Assembly (NCBI RefSeq): GCF_002260845.1 | Contig: NZ_BEDT01000002.1 | Span: 186,001-250,000 of the forward strand | Source of the DNA: Pseudolactococcus reticulitermitis | Lineage (GTDB): Bacteria > Bacillota > Bacilli > Lactobacillales > Streptococcaceae | DNA length: 64,000 nucleotides | Direction of reading: 5' to 3' | Shown here: positions 18,542-27,399 of the stretch, in pieces | Layout: every line of letters starts with the position of its first letter | How positions within the stretch are numbered: the first letter of the stretch is position 1 | Position numbers and translations under genes: made by a program | Notes under the pieces: generated by a model | What the model was told of the DNA's origin: nothing | The model's input: only the letters and a program-made list of their open reading frames with translations | Database searches by the model: none

Positions 18542-18556
18542 TGAAATAATATTTCT
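18542..18556 (+). promoter_or_regulatory. upstream operator of the mupG-murQ-murP operon
   Basis: tgaaataatatttct contains the palindrome gaaataatatttc and is almost identical to a second site at 18625. It is centred about 69 bp upstream of the predicted transcription start. It is probably bound by the RpiR-family regulator encoded at 22643. Confidence 0.65.
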
Positions 18557-18582
18557 TTTTTTACAAAAATATAAATAAAGTG

Positions 18583-18611
18583 TTGAAATTATAATTCTTT
18601 TAATGTATAAT
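18583..18611 (+). promoter_or_regulatory. mupG promoter
   Basis: ttgaaa (-35) and a perfect tataat (-10) are separated by 17 bp. This is a strong sigma-A-type promoter lying between the two palindromic operators. Confidence 0.85.
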
Positions 18612-18624
18612 AAAATCATAGAAA

Positions 18625-18639
18625 TGAAATATTATTTCA
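18625..18639 (+). promoter_or_regulatory. downstream operator of the mupG-murQ-murP operon
   Basis: tgaaatattatttca is a perfect 15-bp palindrome just after the predicted transcription start (about +7 to +21). Its centre is 83 bp from that of the upstream copy, about eight helical turns. Confidence 0.75.
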
Positions 18640-18653
18640 AAAGGAGGTGAAAT

Positions 18654-19715
18654 ATGTATGGTTTCTCGATATTTATGAACACAGATTTAAATGAAACAAA
18701 GCGTTCATATCTCACAAAAATGGCTAATCGTGGTTTTGAAGGAATCTTTACTTCAATGCATATTCCAGAAGATGATGTCAAGCTTTATAAAAAAAGATTG
18801 ATTGACTTGGGTGGACTTGCCAAAGCCAATCACTTAAAGTTAATGGTTGATATTTCGGGTGATGCTTTAAGTCGTTCAGGCTTTTCCTTTGACAATTTGG
18901 CAGAGCTAAAAGCGCTTGGTGTCACTGGTTTAAGAATGGATTATCATATCAGCAATGCAACGATTTCAAAGGCTAGTCAAGACATTACCATCAGTTTAAA
19001 TGCCAGCACCATTACTCAGCAGGATATTGATGAATTACAAGCAAATCATGCTAATTTTGATCAGTTAGAGGCATGGCATAATTACTATCCACGTCCGGAA
19101 ACGGGGATGTCACATGATGATTTCATTGAGAAAAATAAATGTCTTAGACAACATGGTTTCAAGGTCATGGCCTTTGTACCAGGAGATGCAGATCTGAGAC
19201 ACCCCTTATATCTAGGCTTACCGACATTAGAAGCACATCGCTTTTTACATCCGCTTGCGGCTTTGATGGATATGGAGCGAATGTCCGTAGATGATATTTA
19301 CATCGGGGATGGCGGTTTGAAAGAGATGACAGCTAGACAACTCAGCCATTATATCAAGGAGCAAACGGTTCTTTTAAGAGGACGAGCAGAGACAGCCGAC
19401 TTTAGCTACGTTCTAGGTAACCATGCCAATAGACAAGATGCTGCGAGAGATGTGATACGTAGTGCTACTGCTCGATTTAAGGCAATACCCGAGATACGTC
19501 CAGAAAATACAAGTGCTAGACATAAAGGAGCGATTACGATTGATAATTGTGACTATGGGCGTTATATGGGGGAAATTCAAATTGTGAAAAAAGATTTGCA
19601 AGCGGATTCAAAAGTCAATAGAGTAGGGCAGATTATTGCTGAGGATATAGCGTTGCTTGACTATATTGGCGCAGGACAAAAATTTAGAATAGAAAATGAG
19701 AAACAAAATGATTGA
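18654..19715 (+). CDS. mupG: MupG-family (DUF871) 6-phospho-N-acetylmuramidase
   Basis: This 353-residue protein has an N-terminal TIM-barrel region (MYGFSIFMNTDLNETKRSYL; LMVDISGDALSRSG; GLRMDYHIS; NYYPRPETGMS; FVPGD) and a small C-terminal beta domain (NCDYGRYMGEIQI), as in the DUF871 family. The characterised member MupG of Staphylococcus aureus cleaves MurNAc-6-phosphate-GlcNAc inside the cell. The neighbours murQ, a MurNAc-type PTS and an RpiR regulator make this role likely here. The ribosome binding site is a perfect aaggaggtg. It overlaps murQ by 8 bases. Confidence 0.88.
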   Translation: MYGFSIFMNTDLNETKRSYLTKMANRGFEGIFTSMHIPEDDVKLYKKRLIDLGGLAKANHLKLMVDISGDALSRSGFSFDNLAELKALGVTGLRMDYHISNATISKASQDITISLNASTITQQDIDELQANHANFDQLEAWHNYYPRPETGMSHDDFIEKNKCLRQHGFKVMAFVPGDADLRHPLYLGLPTLEAHRFLHPLAALMDMERMSVDDIYIGDGGLKEMTARQLSHYIKEQTVLLRGRAETADFSYVLGNHANRQDAARDVIRSATARFKAIPEIRPENTSARHKGAITIDNCDYGRYMGEIQIVKKDLQADSKVNRVGQIIAEDIALLDYIGAGQKFRIENEKQND

Positions 19716-20601
19716 TTTATCCACACTAACAACAGAACGCAGAAATACAGAAACTTACAACCTTGATCAAATGAGTGTCCATGAGGCCTTGAATAAAATG
19801 AATCAAGAAGACCAAAAAGTTGCCACAGCCGTTTCACAGGCTTTACCAGAAGTTGAAAGCGTTACGACTGCAGTGATTACCTCCTTCAAGCAGGGGGGGC
19901 GCTTGATTTATATGGGTGCTGGGACAAGTGGTCGCTTAGGCGTACTGGATGCAGCTGAATGTGTGCCGACATTTGGTGTGCCTGCGACACAAGTGATTGG
20001 CTTGATTGCAGGTGGTGAGCAAGCCATGACAGTTGCAGTAGAGGGGGCAGAGGATAGTTTAGCCTTAGGGCGTCAAGATTTAATTGACTTAAATCTGAAT
20101 CCAAATGATACAGTGATTGGCATTGCGGCAAGTGGCAGAACGCCTTATGTGATAGGTGGGCTAGATTATGCCAAAGCAGTAGGGGCAACGACGGCTAGTC
20201 TATCATGTAACAAAAATGCTGAGATTTCCAAACACGCAGCGCTGCCGATAGAAGTGGACTGTGGTCCTGAGTTTTTAACGGGGTCAACGCGTTTGAAATC
20301 CGGCACAGCTCAAAAATTAATTTTGAACATGATTTCAACGGTTGCGATGATTGGCATCGGCAAAGTTTACAATAATTTGATGGTTGATGTCAAGCCAACC
20401 AATGAAAAATTGGTTGAGCGTAGCAAGCGAATTATCATGCAAGCAACAGAATGTAGCTATGAGGAGGCTGAGGCAACATTCGAGGCAGCCAATCGGGATG
20501 TCAAGCTTGCGATTGTTATGATTTTAACCGATTCAACTGCGGAGGAGGGACGAGCTAAACTGACCAAAGCGGAAGGATTTGTTAAAGATACATTGCATTA
20601 A
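19708..20601 (+). CDS. murQ: N-acetylmuramic acid 6-phosphate etherase
   Basis: This 297-residue SIS-domain lyase cleaves the D-lactyl ether of MurNAc-6-P, giving GlcNAc-6-P and lactate. It has LTTERRNTETYNLD at the start, the sugar-phosphate loop YMGAGTSGRLGVLDA, ECVPTFGVP, the GIAASGRTPYVIGGL loop and NLMVDVKPTNEKL, all typical. I preferred ATG 19708, which matches the usual N-terminus; an in-frame ATG at 19696 is also possible. Neither start has a strong ribosome binding site, so translation is probably coupled to mupG, whose 3' end it overlaps. Confidence 0.95.
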   Translation: MIDLSTLTTERRNTETYNLDQMSVHEALNKMNQEDQKVATAVSQALPEVESVTTAVITSFKQGGRLIYMGAGTSGRLGVLDAAECVPTFGVPATQVIGLIAGGEQAMTVAVEGAEDSLALGRQDLIDLNLNPNDTVIGIAASGRTPYVIGGLDYAKAVGATTASLSCNKNAEISKHAALPIEVDCGPEFLTGSTRLKSGTAQKLILNMISTVAMIGIGKVYNNLMVDVKPTNEKLVERSKRIIMQATECSYEEAEATFEAANRDVKLAIVMILTDSTAEEGRAKLTKAEGFVKDTLH

Positions 20602-20628
20602 TCAATCTAAGGGAATGGGAGATAAAAA

Positions 20629-22581
20629 ATGGCAGAAGAAAAAATGGCGCGGATTGCAAGAGAAATTTATGAAAATGTTGGTGGGGAAAAGAATGTCAGA
20701 AAAGTGATTCATTGTATGACACGTGTCCGGATGACGATTATTGACAACTCAAAGGTCAATATGGCTGGTCTGAAAGCGATTGATGGTGTCATGGGCATTG
20801 TTGAAGATGAAACGCTACAAGTGGTCGTAGGACCCGGAACAGTTAATAAAGTTGCCAAGAAAATGGTGGACATGGTCGGGGTCAAACTCGGCGAGACTTT
20901 TCCAAATTCGGAAGGCTTGAGCTTTGAGGAACAGACATTAGCCAATAAAGCAGCGGCTAAAGCAAAATATAATAAACCCTCAAAATTAAAATCTGTCTTA
21001 AAATCAATTTCAAACATTTTTGTGCCAATGATTCCAGCGTTTGTCGGCACAGGATTGGTTGCAGGGATTTCGGCTGTCCTATCTAATATGGTGTTGGCTG
21101 GTGATTTAAACGCGGCAACATGGCAGCAGTATATTGATATCATGAATATCTTGAAAAATGCCTTATTTGCCTACTTGACGATTTACGTTGGTATCAATGC
21201 TGCTAATGAATTTGGTGCGACACCAACGCTTGGTGGGGTTATTGGTGGTGTGGTCATGCTAAATGGTATGAATCCAGAAAGCCCAATCAAAAATATCTTC
21301 ACAGGTCAGCCCCTTTCAGCAGGTCAAGGCGGGATGCTCGGTGTCTTACTAGCTGTTTGGTTACTATCAATCATCGAAAAGAAACTTCACGAAATGGTAC
21401 CCGAGTCAGTGGACATCATTGTCACACCGACGATTAGTTTGATTCTTATCGGTTTGTTAGAAATTTTCCTAATCATGCCACTTGCTGGCTTTGTTTCCGA
21501 TAACTTGATTGGTGGGATTAATGGTATCTTAAATATTGGTGGTGCTTTCTCTGGCTTTGTGTTAGGTATTGCTTTCTTACCAATGGTGATGCTAGGCTTA
21601 CACCAAATTTTAGGCCCGATTCATTTGGAAATGATTGCGAAAACCGGTCAAACCAATTTATTACCAATTTTGGCAATGGCAGGAGCAGGTCAAGTCGGTG
21701 CAGCCTTGGCAATTTGGGCTAAACTCAGAAAAGATCGCACACTTGTTCAAAATATTAAAGGTGCTTTACCTGTCGGTATTCTTGGTGTTGGCGAACCCCT
21801 GATTTATGGGGTAACCCTGCCAATGGGGAGACCATTTATCACAGCCTGTATCGGTGGTGGTATTGGTGGCGCAATTATCGGCTTTTTCGGTAATGTGGGT
21901 GCGATTGCCCCAGGCCCTAGTGGTGTCGCTTTAATTTCTTTAATTGCTCATGGCAAATGGCTAGTTTATGTATTAGGTTTACTTGGTGCTTATGCGGGTG
22001 GTTTCCTTGCGACTTATTTCTTCGGCATCCCCAAAGATGCCAAAATAAAAGCAGATAATTATGGTCAAGAAGTTCAAATGGAAACCCTTCAACCCACTTT
22101 GCGCGTGGTCACAACGCCTGCTTTTGAAGCAGCAACTGTTTATGCACCGATGTCAGGCACAGTGAAAGAGTTGTCTGAGGTTGCTGATGAAGTTTTTTCT
22201 AGTGGGATGCTAGGAAAAGGTATTGCGATTGAGCCGTCAAATGGACAAATCAACTCACCTGTAGATGGGATTGTCACAACTGTCTTTCCGACTAAACATG
22301 CTATCGGTGTGACAAGCGATGAGGGTGTCGAAATTTTAATCCATATTGGCATGGATACTGTTGCGTTAAACGGAGAAGGGTTTGAAAGTTTTGTCAAACA
22401 AAATGAGCGCGTGAAAAAAGGGGATTTAATGCTACGTGTTGATCTTGACAAAATCAAAGCTGCTGGTTTATCAGCTATAACGCCGATTGTTGTGACGAAT
22501 TCTAGTGCCTATAAAGCAATCAGTGTTGCTGCCAAAAATAAGGTTGACAAAGGACAAGTCCTCTTGACAATCGAGCCTTAA
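20629..22581 (+). CDS. murP: PTS EIIBCA transporter, probably for MurNAc or MurNAc disaccharide
   Basis: This 650-residue permease takes up and phosphorylates sugar. The EIIB domain has its phospho-cysteine in VIHCMTRVRMT (about residues 24-34). EIIC spans about residues 110-460 with many hydrophobic helices and the GVGEPLIYGVTLPM motif. EIIA at about 500-650 has the histidine in GVEILIHIGMDTVALNG. Most MurP proteins lack EIIA, so this is a complete IIBCA unit like the sucrose/glucosamide PTS family. Substrate assignment rests on murQ and mupG next door. The operon ends at the hairpin at 22587. Confidence 0.9.
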   Translation: MAEEKMARIAREIYENVGGEKNVRKVIHCMTRVRMTIIDNSKVNMAGLKAIDGVMGIVEDETLQVVVGPGTVNKVAKKMVDMVGVKLGETFPNSEGLSFEEQTLANKAAAKAKYNKPSKLKSVLKSISNIFVPMIPAFVGTGLVAGISAVLSNMVLAGDLNAATWQQYIDIMNILKNALFAYLTIYVGINAANEFGATPTLGGVIGGVVMLNGMNPESPIKNIFTGQPLSAGQGGMLGVLLAVWLLSIIEKKLHEMVPESVDIIVTPTISLILIGLLEIFLIMPLAGFVSDNLIGGINGILNIGGAFSGFVLGIAFLPMVMLGLHQILGPIHLEMIAKTGQTNLLPILAMAGAGQVGAALAIWAKLRKDRTLVQNIKGALPVGILGVGEPLIYGVTLPMGRPFITACIGGGIGGAIIGFFGNVGAIAPGPSGVALISLIAHGKWLVYVLGLLGAYAGGFLATYFFGIPKDAKIKADNYGQEVQMETLQPTLRVVTTPAFEAATVYAPMSGTVKELSEVADEVFSSGMLGKGIAIEPSNGQINSPVDGIVTTVFPTKHAIGVTSDEGVEILIHIGMDTVALNGEGFESFVKQNERVKKGDLMLRVDLDKIKAAGLSAITPIVVTNSSAYKAISVAAKNKVDKGQVLLTIEP

Positions 22582-22586
22582 AAGAG

Positions 22587-22613
22587 AAGAGGTTGGCTTA
22601 TGCCAGCCTCTTT
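22587..22613 (+). terminator. mupG-murQ-murP operon terminator
   Basis: An 11-bp stem (aagaggttggc / gccagcctctt) has a 4-nt loop and a short T tract. The regulator gene has its own extended -10 (tgttataat, 22613-22621). Confidence 0.85.
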
Positions 22614-22642
22614 GTTATAATAAAAGAAGGAATGGAGGTGCT

Positions 22643-23503
22643 ATGGATACACTACTGATAATGAGAGAAAGATATAAGCGGTTGACAGCTGTCGAAAGAC
22701 GGATAGCAGATTATATTTTTGAGTCTGGCGAGTCGATTTTGGAGAAGAGCGCACAGGAAGTCTCTAAGGAGATCGGAAGTTCCTCAGCAGCCCTAGTCCG
22801 ATTTTCCAGAAAATTAGGCTATGACGGCTTTTCACAGTTTAAACAGAAATTAAGTGCCGCTTATGCCATTCACGCAGATAATGAGCGTGATTATGAAGAA
22901 GTGAGTGATGCTGAGACGCCCCTATCCATTAAAAATAAATTAAAAGTTCGGATTAATCATATGGTTGAGACGACAAATACGTCATTGTCAGATGAGGCGG
23001 TGATGTCGGTTGTGTCTTGTCTGGATAAGGTCGAGGTCATTTTTGTTTTTGGTATCGGTGCCTCAGCCATTGTCGCTCAAGATATTTTCCAAAAATTTAG
23101 TCGAATTGGGAAGCAAGTCTATTTTATTCAAGATACCCATCAATTGATTACCTTTCTTGCTATTCAGAAAAATCAGGCCGCTTTTATCGGTATATCGATG
23201 AAAGGGGAAACGAAAGAAGTTGTCGAACTTGCAAGCGTTATCAAATCAATGAAAGTGCCGATGATCGCAATTACGTCGAATGAAAACTCTACTTTAGGAC
23301 AGCTTTCAGATTATGTCCTGCACTCAATTTCTGGTGAAGCTTTCCAAATGCGAACAGCAGCGACCATGAGTTTGATGGCGCAACTCTACGTCGTTGATAT
23401 TCTCTTTTACATGTATGTCTCAGAACATTTTGACCAGAGCTATCAAAATCTGCAAAAAACAAGTCAAGCGATTCAACAATTGGGAGAAGATTTCTCTTTT
23501 TGA
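22643..23503 (+). CDS. murR: RpiR/MurR-family transcriptional regulator
   Basis: This 286-residue regulator has an N-terminal RpiR helix-turn-helix (SAQEVSKEIGSSSAALVRFS, about residues 37-56; KLGYDGFSQFK) and a C-terminal SIS sugar-phosphate domain (VFGIGASAIVAQDIFQKF; SMKGETKEVVELAS). The SIS domain probably binds MurNAc-6-P or a product. It is transcribed separately downstream of the operon it most likely controls. The near-identical palindromes around the mupG promoter are the obvious target. The ribosome binding site is ggaggt. The symbol is inferred from context. Confidence 0.85.
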   Translation: MDTLLIMRERYKRLTAVERRIADYIFESGESILEKSAQEVSKEIGSSSAALVRFSRKLGYDGFSQFKQKLSAAYAIHADNERDYEEVSDAETPLSIKNKLKVRINHMVETTNTSLSDEAVMSVVSCLDKVEVIFVFGIGASAIVAQDIFQKFSRIGKQVYFIQDTHQLITFLAIQKNQAAFIGISMKGETKEVVELASVIKSMKVPMIAITSNENSTLGQLSDYVLHSISGEAFQMRTAATMSLMAQLYVVDILFYMYVSEHFDQSYQNLQKTSQAIQQLGEDFSF

Positions 23504-23546
23504 TGATCATTTTAACCGCTCGCCAAATAGGACTATTTTAATCTTT

Positions 23547-23569
23547 AATCACGCAAGGTGTGGTTTTTT
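23547..23569 (+). terminator. murR terminator
   Basis: A short stem with G-T pairs (aatcacgc / gtgtggtt) is followed by six Ts, immediately before the dnaD promoter. Confidence 0.65.
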
Positions 23570-23577
23570 GGTATAAT
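23569..23577 (+). promoter_or_regulatory. extended -10 giving a leaderless dnaD mRNA
   Basis: tggtataat has the TGn extension and a perfect TATAAT that ends exactly 6 nt before the dnaD ATG at 23584. There is no room for a ribosome binding site. Confidence 0.75.
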
Positions 23578-23583
23578 GAAGTT

Positions 23584-24282
23584 ATGACTTATTATGACCA
23601 ATTTAAAAAAGATATCGTCTTACCACAGGCGATATTGACGCATATTTTAGAGATTTTTCCGACACTTGCGAGTTTCAATGTCTGGCTTTATTTTTATGGC
23701 AATGAAGCACTGGCGCCGAGTCAAATTGCTGGCTTTTTACAGCTGACGACAGCTGATGTCAATCAAGCCATTAATTTATTGACAGATTCAGCAACATTGA
23801 CGGCTGAATTTGATGACCTGACAGGTGAGATGCGGTTTGACACACGGCCAGCCTTTGCCAAATTGGATGCTATTTTATCGGATGCAAGTTCCGACATAAC
23901 AATCCCTGAGGATGACGAGCCAGCCGTTTCCGACATATCACGTCTCATCGCAGCCTTTGAGCCAGAAATGCCGGGTGGCTTGACGCCGATTAATATCGAA
24001 GAATTGCAAAAATGGTTGTCGGATGACAAATTCGAGGCGGACTTAATCTTACAAGCCTTGCGTGAAGCAGCCTTGAACCGCAAAGTTTCTTTGCCTTATA
24101 TTCGAGCGATTTTGCGCAATTGGCGTAATGACGGGATTGTGACGGCGCGTGATATTGCGGATAATCGAGAAGAACGTGAGATGCGCAAGGCTGAGCAACA
24201 GACTGATGCCCCACTTTCTGAGGACTATTTTAACTCAGTCGATAGCCTGCGCAAGGCTTGGGGGTATGACGATGCTCAGTAA
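23584..24282 (+). CDS. dnaD: DnaD-family primosomal replication protein
   Basis: This 232-residue protein has an N-terminal winged-helix domain (YYDQFKKDIVLPQAILTHIL to about residue 90), an acidic linker and a C-terminal DnaD/DnaB2 domain. The latter contains LSDDKFEADLILQALREAA, YIRAILRNW and the YxxxI-type motif region. DnaD helps load the replicative helicase during initiation and restart. ATG 23584 lies at the predicted transcription start; a further upstream in-frame start would lie before the promoter. The gene overlaps nth by 11 bases, so nth, trmK and the nif3-like gene are probably co-transcribed. Confidence 0.9.
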   Translation: MTYYDQFKKDIVLPQAILTHILEIFPTLASFNVWLYFYGNEALAPSQIAGFLQLTTADVNQAINLLTDSATLTAEFDDLTGEMRFDTRPAFAKLDAILSDASSDITIPEDDEPAVSDISRLIAAFEPEMPGGLTPINIEELQKWLSDDKFEADLILQALREAALNRKVSLPYIRAILRNWRNDGIVTARDIADNREEREMRKAEQQTDAPLSEDYFNSVDSLRKAWGYDDAQ

Positions 24283-24916
24283 AAAGAAATTTTTAGAAGT
24301 GCTAGAGATTATCGCTGAGATGTTTCCAGAGGCACATGGTGAGCTGAACGCTGATACGCCGTTTCAACTACTCATCGCGGTGATTTTGTCGGCTCAGGCG
24401 ACGGATAAAGGGGTGAACAAGGCGACACCAGCACTCTTTGCTAAATATCCTGATAGTCAAAGCCTAGCCCAAGCAGATATGTCAGATGTTGAAAGCTTAA
24501 TCAAGACCATTGGTCTGTATCGGAGTAAAGCTAAAAATATCGTCAGAACGGCTGAGATGATCGAGACGGACTTTGGGGGTGAAATCCCGAGAGATAAAGA
24601 CTTGTTGCAGACTTTGCCGGGTGTGGGGCGTAAAACGGCGAATGTCGTGCTGGGAGATGCGTTTGGCATTCCAGGTATCGCTGTCGATACACACGTCGAG
24701 CGGGTGTCGAAACGTTTGCAGTTGATCAAGCAGTCGGCAACGGTCACAGAAGTGGAAGAAAAGCTGATGACCGTTGTGCCTGAAGCAGATTGGGTTGTGA
24801 CCCATCATCGTTTGATTTTCTTTGGGCGTTATCATTGTACCGCGCGTGCGCCAAAATGCGTCGCCTGTCCTGTCTTGCCTTACTGTCACTTTGGAGAAAA
24901 AACAGTTTTAAAATGA
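24272..24916 (+). CDS. nth: endonuclease III
   Basis: This 214-residue base-excision DNA glycosylase/AP lyase removes oxidised pyrimidines. The helix-hairpin-helix LPGVGRKTANVVLGDAF contains the catalytic Lys region, and the Asp lies in GIAVDTHVERVSKRL. The C-terminal [4Fe-4S] ligands follow the pattern C-x6-C-x2-C-x5-C (CTARAPKCVACPVLPYC). ATG 24272 is chosen because the G-rich ggggg lies 7 nt upstream. dnaD-nth is a common Firmicutes pair. Confidence 0.95.
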   Translation: MLSKKKFLEVLEIIAEMFPEAHGELNADTPFQLLIAVILSAQATDKGVNKATPALFAKYPDSQSLAQADMSDVESLIKTIGLYRSKAKNIVRTAEMIETDFGGEIPRDKDLLQTLPGVGRKTANVVLGDAFGIPGIAVDTHVERVSKRLQLIKQSATVTEVEEKLMTVVPEADWVVTHHRLIFFGRYHCTARAPKCVACPVLPYCHFGEKTVLK

Positions 24917-25608
24917 AAAATGAAAAATTATCAAATCGCCTGACCCAAGTCGGCGCCTTTGTCCCACAAGATGCCGTTCTGCTAGACGTTGGGAGCGACC
25001 ATGCTTACTTACCTATCCATTTAATCAAGTCTGGTCGGATTAGCCAAGCCATTGCTGGAGAAGTTGTTAAAGGCCCTTACGAGAGTGCTGTGGCCAATGT
25101 TCAGGCGGCAGGTCTGCAAAATCAAATCACTGTCAGATTGGCCAACGGCTTGGCTGCTTTTGACTCAGCAGTTGATGGTGTGACGACGGTGACGATTGCC
25201 GGTATGGGCGGTCACTTGATTGCTGAAATTTTAGAGGATGGTCGTGATAAGCTTGACCACGTCTCAACCTTGATTTTACAACCCAATAACGGCGAACGTC
25301 ATCTCAGACAATGGTTGCAGGCACACGATTTCATGATTTCTGATGAAAAAATCTTAGCAGAAAATGACAAGATTTATGAAATTATCGTCGCACGCCACGG
25401 TAAACAAGCCAATTTAACCGAAGCAGAATTGTGTTTCGGTCCCTATCTGCTACAAGAAAAATCAGCCGTCTTTCTCGACAAATGGCAAGCAGAATTAGCA
25501 GTCAATCAAGCGATATTAGCAAACATTCCGGCGTCAGCCCAACAAAAACAAGCCGAATTTTCAGCTAAAATTGCCAAAATCAAGGAGATTTTAAATGTTA
25601 GCCAGTGA
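24913..25608 (+). CDS. trmK: tRNA (adenine(22)-N1)-methyltransferase
   Basis: This 231-residue SAM-dependent methyltransferase has the N-terminal LSNRLTQVGAFV, the SAM motif LLDVGSDHAYLPIHLI and the catalytic-region TIAGMGGHLIAEIL. QPNNGERHLRQWL and a C-terminal coiled coil (about residues 190-230) complete the TrmK plan. It makes m1A22 in bacterial tRNAs. The start overlaps the nth stop as ATGA, and its end overlaps the next gene by 14 bases. The TrmK - Nif3-like order is conserved in Firmicutes. Confidence 0.93.
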   Translation: MKNEKLSNRLTQVGAFVPQDAVLLDVGSDHAYLPIHLIKSGRISQAIAGEVVKGPYESAVANVQAAGLQNQITVRLANGLAAFDSAVDGVTTVTIAGMGGHLIAEILEDGRDKLDHVSTLILQPNNGERHLRQWLQAHDFMISDEKILAENDKIYEIIVARHGKQANLTEAELCFGPYLLQEKSAVFLDKWQAELAVNQAILANIPASAQQKQAEFSAKIAKIKEILNVSQ

Positions 25609-26365
25609 TTTTTTCGCGCGATATGAAGCCTACTGTCCAAAGGAACTCGCCATGGCAGATGATCCAGTTGGTCTGCAGATCGGTACTTTAAATAAAGACA
25701 TTCAGAAGGTCATGGTTACGCTAGACATTCGTGAGCAGACTGTCCAAGAAGCAATCGACCAAAAAGTCGATGTGATTTTAGCCAAACATCCCGTGATTTT
25801 TCGACCACTGGATAATTTGACAGATCAAGATACACAACAAAAAATCATCTTGGATTTAGCGCGCGCAGGCATTGCCGTTTACACCAGCCATACTAACATT
25901 GACATCGTCGAAAATGGGTTGAATGACTGGTTTTGTGAGCTGTTAGATATCATGGAGACTGAAAATCTGACAGACTTTGGTCTGGGTCGTGTGGGGCATA
26001 TCCAACCACAAACCTTAGACGATTTTTCTGAAAAAATCAAGAAAGTTTTCGATTTAGATGGTTTAACAGTGGTCAGTTACGACCAAAGCCTGTCACCAAC
26101 CATTCAACGTGTCGCCATTTGCGGTGGTAGTGGCGGGAAATTTTACCCAGAAGCAATCGCCAAGCAAGCTGATGTCTACATCACTGGTGATATTTACTAC
26201 CACACAGCGCATGATATGCTGTCAGCAGGGCTTTTGGCGATTGATCCTGGTCACCATATCGAAGTTTTATTTGTCAAAAAAGTGGCACAAGTCCTCAGCG
26301 AGTTTAAGACCGATGTCGACATTATCGAAAGTAGTAGCCTCACTAATCCGTTTATCAAAAAATGA
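25595..26365 (+). CDS. Nif3-like dinuclear metal-centre protein
   Basis: This 256-residue protein is the short Nif3/YqfO form. It has the metal-binding AKHPVIFRPLDNL (about residues 63-75), TSHTNIDIVENGLNDW, and the C-terminal GDIYYHTAHDMLSAG and GHHIEVLF, which carry the remaining His/Glu ligands. Members are often annotated GTP cyclohydrolase I type 2, but the reaction is not established. ATG 25595 follows aaggag and overlaps trmK. Confidence 0.9.
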   Translation: MLASDFFARYEAYCPKELAMADDPVGLQIGTLNKDIQKVMVTLDIREQTVQEAIDQKVDVILAKHPVIFRPLDNLTDQDTQQKIILDLARAGIAVYTSHTNIDIVENGLNDWFCELLDIMETENLTDFGLGRVGHIQPQTLDDFSEKIKKVFDLDGLTVVSYDQSLSPTIQRVAICGGSGGKFYPEAIAKQADVYITGDIYYHTAHDMLSAGLLAIDPGHHIEVLFVKKVAQVLSEFKTDVDIIESSSLTNPFIKK

Positions 26366-26387
26366 TGCCTATTCGGCATCATTTTTT
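26357..26387. terminator. bidirectional terminator between converging genes
   Basis: The long stem aaaaatgatgcc / ggcatcattttt has Ts on both strands. It ends the dnaD-nif3 transcript and the minus-strand gene that follows. Confidence 0.88.
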
Positions 26388-26699
26388 GATATTTTCTTGC
26401 AAGGTTTTAAGTTCTGCCAACCAATCCACATAGAATTGTTCGACGATATCAGGTGTAATCACTTTTTCTAGCCAATACTCAGGATTGACGCGCCATTTAG
26501 CTTCAGTCAATGCTTTAACATCAAAATTGGCGATGTACTGATCAAAAGCGTGCGCCAAGTTGGGATCTTCTGTCTTGTAAAGCTTGACTTGTTTCATCGG
26601 TTCGATTTCATTACTTTTGAAATAAATGACGGCATAGTTGGCATAGTCGTCAATCGTGTAATATGTCGCGACGCGTTCAACAAACGTTTGATTATCCAT
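26379..26699 (-). CDS. small unknown cytosolic protein
   Basis: This 106-residue acidic protein is rich in Tyr, Asp and Glu (TYYTIDDYANYAVIYFKSNE; LAHAFDQYIANFDV) with no signal peptide or membrane helix. I do not recognise the family. ATG 26699 has the strong ribosome binding site aggaggtc. It lies 41 nt downstream of a TetR-family gene and is probably co-transcribed with it. Confidence 0.65.
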   Translation of the reverse strand: MDNQTFVERVATYYTIDDYANYAVIYFKSNEIEPMKQVKLYKTEDPNLAHAFDQYIANFDVKALTEAKWRVNPEYWLEKVITPDIVEQFYVDWLAELKTLQENIKK

Positions 26700-26740
26700 T
26701 TTATGACCTCCTGTGTCGGGTGTAACACTTTTTGTCTGAA

Positions 26741-27313
26741 TTACCGTGAAATCGGTACAATATTAGGATTTTTGAGAATATAGTTGATGATTTCTTCAAA
26801 TATCGTGATCAAATACTCATTTGAATAAGTTCGAATGCCTGCAATACTTGACGCAGCCATGCCATTGACAACAATCCAAGTCCGAATGTGCAAGGCCTCA
26901 ATTTGATCCTCTGTTAGGTCTTTGTATTGACTTGAATTAGCAACAATTTTTTTATAATTCTCAAGAGAATAGTCAAACATGACGTGATTGCGGGCAAAAC
27001 CTTCAACGAAAAGCGCGCGATAGAGATTAGGATTTTCTTCAGAAAATCGAATAAAGGCAATCGCAATTGAAACTAAAGGATCCTCAGCATACTTTTCACT
27101 CAGTTTAACATCAAACATATAGTGAAAAACATGTGCCAAAACAGCGCGTTTATAGTTCTCCATGTTTTTAAAGGCACCATAAATCGGTTGTGTCGAGATC
27201 CCAAATTTTTGCGCAACATCACGAGCCGTGAATTTTTCAAATCCGTAGGTATTGAGATACTGAAAGCCAAAATCCAGCATCATTTCATCAGTAATCACTT
27301 TTTTACGTGGCAT
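26741..27313 (-). CDS. TetR/AcrR-family transcriptional regulator
   Basis: This 190-residue regulator has an N-terminal TetR helix-turn-helix (ITDEMMLDFGFQYLNTYGFE; TARDVAQKFGISTQPIYGAF, about residues 28-47) and an all-helical C-terminal ligand domain. I chose ATG 27313 because GGAGG lies 7 nt upstream; the in-frame ATG further up overlaps that ribosome binding site. A perfect palindrome agtgctaggcact near 27353 and a second gctaggc upstream of the gene are candidate autoregulatory sites. No target gene is obvious other than the small downstream gene. Confidence 0.85.
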   Translation of the reverse strand: MPRKKVITDEMMLDFGFQYLNTYGFEKFTARDVAQKFGISTQPIYGAFKNMENYKRAVLAHVFHYMFDVKLSEKYAEDPLVSIAIAFIRFSEENPNLYRALFVEGFARNHVMFDYSLENYKKIVANSSQYKDLTEDQIEALHIRTWIVVNGMAASSIAGIRTYSNEYLITIFEEIINYILKNPNIVPISR

Positions 27314-27399
27314 TTTTATTTCCTCCATAGCCTTTTGCTAGGCTTTTCATCAGAGTGCTAGGCACTTATTTATATCGATATGTCTATTGCATTGACTGC

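Noticed and set aside
27025-27050. CodY-box-like gattttcttcagaaaatc
   Set aside because: It lies inside the TetR coding sequence, far from any promoter, and only loosely fits the consensus.
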